A DNA stretch of 10,677 nt from Actinomycetota bacterium. GTDB lineage: Bacteria > Actinomycetota > Thermoleophilia > Solirubrobacterales > 70-9. Position 1 is the stretch's first letter, and the number at the start of each line of letters is the position of its first letter. The DNA lies in assembly GCA_018268695.1 (NCBI GenBank), contig JAFDWD010001095.1, positions 1-10,677 on the forward strand, in the 5' to 3' direction. The notes below the pieces were generated by a model. The model worked only from the letters and a program-made list of their open reading frames with translations. It did no database searches and was not told the origin of the DNA. The translations under genes were made by a program, and so were the position numbers. Positions 5,223 through 10,677 of this stretch are shown here, piece by piece.

Positions 5223-5808
5223 GACGACGCGCACCCCGCGCACCTACAAGCAGACGCGGCGCGCGGACGCGACCGAGCGGACGCGGGCGGCGATCCTCGA
5301 TGCCGCCCAGGAGCTCTTCCGCGCCGACCCGCAGCTCGACCCCTCGCTGGAGGAGGTCGCCGCCCGCGCCGGGGTGAGCACCCGCACCGTGATCCGCCAG
5401 TTCGGCTCCAAGGAGGGGCTGCTCGAGGCGGCGATCGCGGCCGGGGTCGAGGCCGCCGCGACGACCCGCCACGCGGAGCCCGGCGACGTCGACGGCGCGG
5501 TGCGTGCGATCGCCACCCACTACGAGGCGATGGGCGACGACGTGATGCGCTGGCTCGCGCTCTCCGACCGGCTGCCGTTCGTCCGCCGGATCACCGAACG
5601 CGGCACCGAGACCCACCACGAATGGGTCGAGGAGGTCTTCGCACCGGACCTTGACGGGCTGCCGCGCGAGGCGCGACGCGTGCGCCGCGCCGCTTTGGCC
5701 ACGGCGACCGACGTCTACGTCTGGCACCTGCTGCGCCGCCGCGAGGGGTTGGGCAAGGAAGCGACGCGGGAGGCGATGCTGGCGCTGGTCGAGGCGGCGC
5801 GCCGATGA
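5221..5808 (+). CDS. TetR-family transcriptional regulator
   Basis: 195 residues, the usual TetR length. I chose the ATG at 5221 over the upstream TTG at 5197 because the latter lies inside the operator and promoter. The N-terminal DNA-binding domain (about 14-70) has the family pattern: RTRAAILDAAQELF as helix one, then the helix-turn-helix LEEVAARAGVSTRTVIRQFGSKEGLLEAAI (43-72). The C-terminal helical ligand domain (75-195) is divergent, as expected. It probably represses its own operon through the palindrome at its start. Its stop overlaps the glycosyltransferase start by four bases (ATGA), so the two are translationally coupled, and its ligand may be the substrate or a relative of the substrate of that enzyme. 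The ligand cannot be read from the sequence. Confidence 0.92.
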   Translation: MTTRTPRTYKQTRRADATERTRAAILDAAQELFRADPQLDPSLEEVAARAGVSTRTVIRQFGSKEGLLEAAIAAGVEAAATTRHAEPGDVDGAVRAIATHYEAMGDDVMRWLALSDRLPFVRRITERGTETHHEWVEEVFAPDLDGLPREARRVRRAALATATDVYVWHLLRRREGLGKEATREAMLALVEAARR

Positions 5809-7031
5809 GGGTCCTCGCCTACACCTCCCCCGCCCGCGGCCACCTCACCCCGATGATGGGGCCGCTGCTGGAGCTGCGCAAGCGGGGCGCCGAGGTGCAC
5901 GTGCGGACGCTCGCGGCGAGCGTCGACATGGTCCGCGCCGCCGGCCTCGAGGCCGGTCCGATCTCCCCGGACATCGAAGCGGTCGTCCACGACGACCACG
6001 AGGCGCGCGTGCAGATGACCTCTGGCGAACGCTCCTTTCGCACCCTGCGCCGCCGCGCCCCCCACGAGGTCCCGGACCTGGAAGCGGCGCTCGCCGAGGT
6101 CGGTCCCGACGTGGTGATCGTCGACTCGACCACCTTCGGCGCCAAGGCGCTGGCCGAGCGAGAAGGCCTCCGCTGGGCGGTCTCCCAACCGTCGCTCCTG
6201 GAAGAGCCGGCCGCCGACGGGACGCCGTTCGGGCTTGGAGTCCGCCCCCTGCGGCCGCCGCTCGGGCCGCTCCGCGACCGCGCCCTCGGGGTGCTCGCGG
6301 CGGGCTTCGACCGGCGCTCGCGCCTGCCCGCCGTCAACGCCGGACGTCGCGCCGCGGGCCTGCCACCGCTCGCCCGCGCGGCCGAGTTCCGCCACCGTGC
6401 GCCGCTGACGATCTACTACACGGCCGAGCCCTTCGACTACCCGCGCGACCTGCCGCCGAGCGTGGCGATGGTCGGGCCGAGCCTCTGGGACCCGGCGCCG
6501 GACGCGGCGGTCGACCTCCCGGCGGACGACCGGCCCCTGGTGCTGGTCGGCTGCTCCTCGGAGTTCCAGGACGGCGGCGCGATCGCCGCCGCGGCGCTCG
6601 CCGGGCTCCGCGACCGCTATCGCCTCGTCGTCACCACCGCGGGGGTCGACCCGGCAAGCCTCGGCGATCCCGGCGACGCGGTCGTCGCCCGCTTCCTCCC
6701 CCACGTGCCGATCCTGCGCCGGGCGGACGTCGTCGTCTGCCACGGCGGCATGGGGATCACCCAGAAGGGGCTGGCCTTCGGGGTCCCGGTCTGCGTCGTG
6801 CCTTGGGGACGGGATCAGCTCGATGTCGCCGCCCACGTCCTCCACGCCGGCTGCGGGACTCGCGTCGGCCGCCGCCGCCTCTCCCCCGCCCGCCTGGCCA
6901 CCGCGGTCGAGGAGGCGCTCGCCTGCCGCGAGGGCGCCGCGCGGGTCAAGGCGGGCTTCGAGGCCACTGGCGGCGTCGTCACCGCGGCGGACCGCCTCGA
7001 AACCCTCGCGACCGCGCCCACCCGCGGTTAG
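5805..7031 (+). CDS. GT1-family (MGT-like) glycosyltransferase
   Basis: 408 residues, normal for GT-B enzymes of family GT1. The N-terminal acceptor domain begins MRVLAYTSPARGHLTPMMG, with His13 at the position of the catalytic base. The C-terminal nucleotide-sugar domain carries the signature region at about 297-345: FLPHVPILRRADVVVCHGGMG, then GLAFGVPVCVVPWGRDQLDVAAHV, with His313 and the Asp338-Gln339 pair that contact the donor sugar and phosphate in relatives. It would transfer a sugar from a UDP- or TDP-sugar to a small hydrophobic acceptor such as a macrolide, polyketide, terpenoid or lipid. There is no signal peptide; it is probably cytoplasmic. Pairing with a self-repressing TetR suggests induction by the compound it modifies, perhaps detoxification. 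No polyketide or sugar-biosynthesis genes are nearby. Confidence 0.9.
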   Translation: MRVLAYTSPARGHLTPMMGPLLELRKRGAEVHVRTLAASVDMVRAAGLEAGPISPDIEAVVHDDHEARVQMTSGERSFRTLRRRAPHEVPDLEAALAEVGPDVVIVDSTTFGAKALAEREGLRWAVSQPSLLEEPAADGTPFGLGVRPLRPPLGPLRDRALGVLAAGFDRRSRLPAVNAGRRAAGLPPLARAAEFRHRAPLTIYYTAEPFDYPRDLPPSVAMVGPSLWDPAPDAAVDLPADDRPLVLVGCSSEFQDGGAIAAAALAGLRDRYRLVVTTAGVDPASLGDPGDAVVARFLPHVPILRRADVVVCHGGMGITQKGLAFGVPVCVVPWGRDQLDVAAHVLHAGCGTRVGRRRLSPARLATAVEEALACREGAARVKAGFEATGGVVTAADRLETLATAPTRG

Positions 7032-7070
7032 CTGTTCCTTATAGCCGGCATACGGGCATAAGGAACAGCT
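7030..7070. terminator. 13-bp inverted repeat between convergent genes, probable bidirectional terminator
   Basis: AGCTGTTCCTTAT (7030-7042) is the exact reverse complement of 7058-7070; three more pairs can form inside after a bulged A. It overlaps the glycosyltransferase stop codon and ends five bases before the stop of the opposing acyl-CoA synthetase. The nine-base word CGCGGTTAG occurs directly repeated at 7023-7031 and 7071-7079, flanking or overlapping the element. The sequence is unrelated to the hairpin family at 1061 and 2701. Confidence 0.7.
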
Positions 7071-7075
7071 CGCGG

Positions 7076-8701
7076 TTAGGGGCGCTCGAGTTTGCCGTCG
7101 GCGGCGTCGGCGATGGCGGATTCGCGGACGCGGAAGTGCATCTTCTTGCCGGTCGCGGTCATCGGCAGGCTCTCGACGAGGCGGTAGGCGCGGGGGCGCT
7201 TGTAGTCGGCCAGCATCGGATGCTCGCGGCAGTGGGCGTCGAGGGCGGCGACGGTCAGCTCCTCGGCGCCGGGCGCGGGGACGACGTAGGCGACGACCAG
7301 CTCCCCCCAGCGCTCGTCCGGCAGCCCGACGACGCACGAGTCCGCCACGCCGGGGTGCTCGTTCAGCACCTCCTCGACCTGCACCGGGTGGACGTTCTCG
7401 CCGCCCGAGATCAGCATGTCGTCGCCGCGGCCGACGATCGTCACGAAGCCCTCGGCGTCCCAGGTGGCGAGGTCGCCGGTGTGAAACCAGCCGTCGCGGA
7501 AGCGCGCTGTCGTCTCCTCCGGCTGATTGACATAGGCGTACCCCGCCTTCGGGGTGCGGACGACGACCTCGCCGACCTCCTCCCCGTCGCGCGCGACCGG
7601 GTCGGCCGGATCCGCCGCGTCGCCCTCGCCCTGTCCCGGCCGCGCGACGACCACGTCGTCGTCGGTGCAGGCGCGGCCCGCCGAGCCGGCGTGCTCGGGG
7701 AGGTCGGCCGGGCGCAGGAAGGTGTTCCAGAACGACTCGGTCGTCCCGTAGCCGTTGAAGATCCTCGGCGTGAGCACCTCTTGGTAGAGCAGGCAGGCCT
7801 CACGCTCGAGCGGCGCGCCCATCGTCACGATCCCGCGCAGGGTCGAGAGGTCGCGCGGCGCGCGACCCTGCTCGGCGGCCAGCATCGCCAGGTTCGTCGG
7901 CGCGCCGACGAGGAAGGTGAGGCCGCGCGCCGCGACCAGGTCCAGCACCGCCGCCGGGTCGAACGCCCGCAGGCTGATCGCGGCCGCGCCGACGTAGAAG
8001 ACCGGGTTCGGCCCACCCGAGTAGAGGCCGCCACGATGGAACCACGGGGTCATGTTGAGCGTGCGGTCGTCGGGCGCGAGCGGGAAGTGCATGATCACGT
8101 CGTGCGCGCTCATCACCTCGACCGCGTCGTTCAGCGAGACGCCCTTCGGCAGCCCCGTCGTCCCTGAGGTGTAGAGCCGGGTCGTCTCCCCGTAGATGTC
8201 GCGGTCGGGGAGCGGCGGAGGCGCGGCGGTGGTGCCGAGCAGCTCCTCGAAATCCTCGCCGACGACGGCGGTCCAGCCGGGATCGTGGGACGCGAGCCCG
8301 AGCGCCTCGCGCGCCGCCGCGCCGAGCTCGGCGTCGAAGACGAAGGCCGCCGGCCGCGAGTCGTCGATCACGTGCGCCGTTTCCCCGGCCGAGAGGCGGA
8401 AGTTGATCGGCGTCGGGATCGCCCCGAGGCGCATCGCGGCGAGCCAGCAGAGCGCGAACTCGGGCCCGTTGAAGAGCTGGAAGACGACCGTCTCCCCCGG
8501 CCGCACGCCGCGCGCCCCGAACTCGCCCGCCAGCCGCTCGACGTCCCGCCAGAGCTCCGCGTAGGTCCAGGTGCGCTCGCCCTCGGCCTCGGCCAGCGCC
8601 AGCCGGTCGGCGAAGCGCGAGGCGTTCCGCGCCACCCCGGCGAGGTAGCCGAAATCGCGCTCGAAGACGCCGCGAAAGCTCGATGGGTCGTACTCGTACA
8701 A
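7076..8701 (-). CDS. Acyl-CoA synthetase (AMP-forming), ANL superfamily
   Basis: 541 residues from a TTG at 8701, with Shine-Dalgarno AGGAGG (8711-8716 on the complement) nine bases upstream. It activates a carboxylic acid to an acyl-adenylate and then an acyl-CoA. Visible motifs: phosphate-binding YTSGTTGLPKG (177-187), NGYGTTE (316-322), WFHTGD (405-410), the hinge region RGDDMLISGGENVHPVQVEE (425-444), and the C-terminal TATGK with catalytic Lys519. Length and motif order fit fatty-acid or aryl CoA ligases. Residues about 355-374 form an acidic, proline-containing stretch (GQGEGDAADPADPVARDGEE) that looks like a surface insertion. The chain-length or aromatic specificity cannot be read. 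The gene is divergent from the secreted propeller gene and convergent with the glycosyltransferase, so it is probably monocistronic. Confidence 0.92.
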   Translation of the reverse strand: MYEYDPSSFRGVFERDFGYLAGVARNASRFADRLALAEAEGERTWTYAELWRDVERLAGEFGARGVRPGETVVFQLFNGPEFALCWLAAMRLGAIPTPINFRLSAGETAHVIDDSRPAAFVFDAELGAAAREALGLASHDPGWTAVVGEDFEELLGTTAAPPPLPDRDIYGETTRLYTSGTTGLPKGVSLNDAVEVMSAHDVIMHFPLAPDDRTLNMTPWFHRGGLYSGGPNPVFYVGAAAISLRAFDPAAVLDLVAARGLTFLVGAPTNLAMLAAEQGRAPRDLSTLRGIVTMGAPLEREACLLYQEVLTPRIFNGYGTTESFWNTFLRPADLPEHAGSAGRACTDDDVVVARPGQGEGDAADPADPVARDGEEVGEVVVRTPKAGYAYVNQPEETTARFRDGWFHTGDLATWDAEGFVTIVGRGDDMLISGGENVHPVQVEEVLNEHPGVADSCVVGLPDERWGELVVAYVVPAPGAEELTVAALDAHCREHPMLADYKRPRAYRLVESLPMTATGKKMHFRVRESAIADAADGKLERP

Positions 8702-8773
8702 AGGGCCGTTCCTCCTGGCCGCGAACTCTATTCAGCGAATACGCTGCGCCCGCCCACCGAGAGGAGATCCCCT

Positions 8774-10677
8774 TTGAAGTCCCTGCGTCGCCTTGCAGTG
8801 CCCTTGTCGATCCTTGCGGTACTCCTGATGCCGGGCATGGCGATGGCGAAGAGCGCCGGGACGATCTCCGGCACCGTCCCCCAGCGCGGGATGAACGTGA
8901 AGCTGATGGCGGCGCTCCCCGGGGACCGGCTGCCGATCCGCCTCGGCAGCGCGCGCAGCGGAGCCGGCGGCGCCTTCACCGTCCGCTACAAGGGCGCGCG
9001 CTCGGGCCAGGTCGCCTACCTGATCGCGACCCGCCCCGGCGGTGCCGCCGAAGCGGGCTATCCGATCTACGGCCAGAGCTACCGGCTCGCGGCGGCGCTC
9101 GGCGAAGGCTCGATCCCGCGCCAGGTGACCGTGAACGAGCGCACCACCGTGGCGATGGGCTTCGCGATGGCCCAGTTCGTCGGCGCCGGCGGCGGCGTCG
9201 TCGGTCAGAACCCCGGGCTGCGGAATGCGGCGGCGATGAGCGGGGACCTCGTCGACCTCGGCGGCGGGCTCTCGAGGGTCCTGCGCGAGTTCCCGAACGG
9301 CAAGTCGACCTCCACGCTGCCGACCTTCAACGCGCTCGCCAACCTGTTGACGATCTGCCGCGAGCAGAGCGTCGGCTGCGTTCGCCTCCTGTCGAAGGCG
9401 CGGGCCCCGGGCGGCGCCCCCGCCAAGGACACGCTCGCCGCCGCGGTCGACATCGCGCGCTACCCGTGGCATGACGTCCACGGCCTCTACAAGCTGTCGC
9501 TCGCCGCCGCGCACCGTCGCGGCACCTGGAGCCCGGCGCTCGGCCCCGGCGAAGCTCCCGACGCCTGGACCCTCGCCCTGCGCTTCGAAGGCGACCCGCC
9601 CGGCCTGGACGGCCCCGGCAACTTCGCGATCGACGCCGAAGGCAACGTCTGGGTCGCCAACAACTACGCCTATGACCGCCGGCCGAAGGTCCCCGCCTGC
9701 GGCAGCGACGAGCTCTTCCGCTTCACCCCGACCGGCCAGACCTATCCCGGCTCCCCTTATGTAGGGGGCGGGCTCAGCGGGGTCGGCTTCGGGATCGCGA
9801 TCGACCCGTCGAACCGCGTCTGGCTCGGCAACTTCGGCTTCGAAGGCAAGGGCTGCGAAATCGAGGCCAACCACTTCACCGCCTCGGCCTTCACCCTCGC
9901 CGGCAAGCCGCTCTCCCCGGCGGGCGGCTACGAAGTCGGCGGGATCAGCTGGCCGCAGGGGACGGCCTCCGACCAGGGCGGGAACATCTGGCTCGCCAAC
10001 TGCGGCAACGACAGCGTCACCAAGATCGAAGGCGGTGACCCGTCCAAGGCGGTCAACTTCGGCGAAGGCCCGATCACCGCGGGCAGCACCGTCGGGTTCG
10101 AACGGCCCTTCGGCGCCGCGGTCGACGGCGAAGGGGACGTCTTCGTCACCGCCAACGCGAGCAACTCGGTGGCCAAGCTCTCGCCCACGGGGAAGGTTCT
10201 TTCCCTGGCGAGCGGCGGCGGCCTCCACCTGCCGCTGGGCATCGCCGGGGACAGCAACGGCTACATGTGGGTGTCGAACTCCAGGTGGGTCGTCGCGCCC
10301 TGCCCCGGCAAGGTCGAACCGAAGCTGGTCGAGGAACGGGTCGGCAAAGGCGGCGGCAACGTGACCCTGCTGAAGCCGAACGGCGAACCCGTGGGCGACA
10401 ACCCGATCACCGGCGCGGGCCTGAACAACCCGTGGGGCATCGCCGTCGACGCCGCCGACCAGGTCTGGGTCGCGAACTTCGGCGGCCGGCGCCTCTCCGA
10501 GCTCTGCGGCACCGAGCCGCGTAACTGCCCGCCCGGCAAGCGCTGCGTCGGCGCCGCGATCTCGCCGAAGTCCGGCTACGGCTTCGACGGCCTGACCCGC
10601 AACACCGGCCTCGCGATCGATCCGTCGGGGAACGTCTGGTTGGCGAACAACTGGAAGAACCTGCCGATCCAGACTAA
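8774..10677 (+). CDS. Secreted beta-propeller protein (NHL/Vgb-like repeats), 3' end off the window
   Basis: The frame is open from a TTG at 8774 to the window end, 634 residues without a stop. GAGGAG (8761-8766) lies seven bases before the start. Residues 1-26 are a Sec signal peptide (MKSLRRLAVPLSILAVLLM, then GMAMA before the likely cut). Residues 27-120 are strand-rich, starting GTISGTVPQRGMNVKL, and 121-265 are mostly helical and not recognised. From 275 a repeated motif of the type [NDR]-x-W-[VL]-[AG]-N occurs at about 291, 348, 404, 455, 497, 563 and 620, each preceded by AIDxxGN-like turns, as in NHL and streptogramin-lyase-like propellers. Cysteines at 309, 360, 410, 510, 578, 585 and 591 fit an extracytoplasmic, disulfide-containing protein. 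An enzymatic role should not be assumed from the fold. The C-terminus is missing. Confidence 0.85.
   Translation, partial: MKSLRRLAVPLSILAVLLMPGMAMAKSAGTISGTVPQRGMNVKLMAALPGDRLPIRLGSARSGAGGAFTVRYKGARSGQVAYLIATRPGGAAEAGYPIYGQSYRLAAALGEGSIPRQVTVNERTTVAMGFAMAQFVGAGGGVVGQNPGLRNAAAMSGDLVDLGGGLSRVLREFPNGKSTSTLPTFNALANLLTICREQSVGCVRLLSKARAPGGAPAKDTLAAAVDIARYPWHDVHGLYKLSLAAAHRRGTWSPALGPGEAPDAWTLALRFEGDPPGLDGPGNFAIDAEGNVWVANNYAYDRRPKVPACGSDELFRFTPTGQTYPGSPYVGGGLSGVGFGIAIDPSNRVWLGNFGFEGKGCEIEANHFTASAFTLAGKPLSPAGGYEVGGISWPQGTASDQGGNIWLANCGNDSVTKIEGGDPSKAVNFGEGPITAGSTVGFERPFGAAVDGEGDVFVTANASNSVAKLSPTGKVLSLASGGGLHLPLGIAGDSNGYMWVSNSRWVVAPCPGKVEPKLVEERVGKGGGNVTLLKPNGEPVGDNPITGAGLNNPWGIAVDAADQVWVANFGGRRLSELCGTEPRNCPPGKRCVGAAISPKSGYGFDGLTRNTGLAIDPSGNVWLANNWKNLPIQT

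Noticed and set aside
5715..7337. 540-codon minus-strand open frame opposite the glycosyltransferase
   Set aside because: Low-complexity product with no domain; the sense strand carries all GT1 motifs.
5651..8167. 838-codon plus-strand open frame across the glycosyltransferase and into the acyl-CoA synthetase
   Set aside because: The product is arginine/proline-rich with no motifs and spans two real convergent genes in other frames; typical GC-driven shadow.
8732..10228. 498-codon open frame on the minus strand opposite the propeller gene
   Set aside because: It is the mirror of a strongly biased GC-rich gene: its product is low-complexity (Arg, Ala, Gly, Glu), has no fold signature, and the sense strand has a signal peptide, a Shine-Dalgarno and clear repeats.

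Overview
The window is GC-rich throughout (third codon positions almost always G or C), with short intergenic gaps, frequent GTG/TTG starts, and several genes whose -10 element sits 5-8 nt before the start codon (leaderless transcription). Together with the protein types (short two-helix channel, PASTA protein, secreted beta-propeller, many tiny membrane proteins) this suggests a high-GC actinobacterium, perhaps of the Thermoleophilia/Solirubrobacterales. The lineage call is inference. I see no rRNA, tRNA, CRISPR array, phage gene or transposase.

Layout. 1-601 (-): 5'-part of an unknown soluble protein, divergent from a small two-helix ion-channel-like protein (633-1061 +). The channel converges on a five-helix membrane protein (1108-2037 -), and a perfect 20-bp hairpin exactly fills the gap. 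A 46-residue single-span protein (2094-2234 +) diverges from the latter. 2235-2801 has no convincing gene but is packed with inverted repeats, including a ~240-bp imperfect palindrome and a second copy of the hairpin family. Then come a 99-residue membrane protein (2802-3101 -), an HD-domain phosphohydrolase (3143-3748 +), an unknown 80-residue protein (3758-4000 +), an IPT/TIG-PASTA exported protein (4037-4615 +), a 24-residue transmembrane peptide (4783-4857 +) behind a general-stress-type promoter candidate, and an unknown 69-residue protein (4947-5156 +).

5185-7031 is a compact regulatory cassette. A TetR repressor gene has a perfect 11-bp-arm operator that covers its own -10 box and start codon, and it is translationally coupled (ATGA overlap) to a GT1-type glycosyltransferase. 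It converges, across a third hairpin, on an acyl-CoA synthetase (7076-8701 -). Divergent from that, 8774 to the window end encodes a secreted protein with at least seven propeller-like repeats, open at the right edge.

The most unusual material is in the non-coding DNA: two copies of one perfect palindrome family, a third unrelated hairpin in an equivalent convergent gap, and the palindromic 2235-2801 region. Among the proteins, the channel with a degenerate selectivity filter and the tiny membrane proteins stand out. I found no clear multi-gene defence or biosynthetic system.
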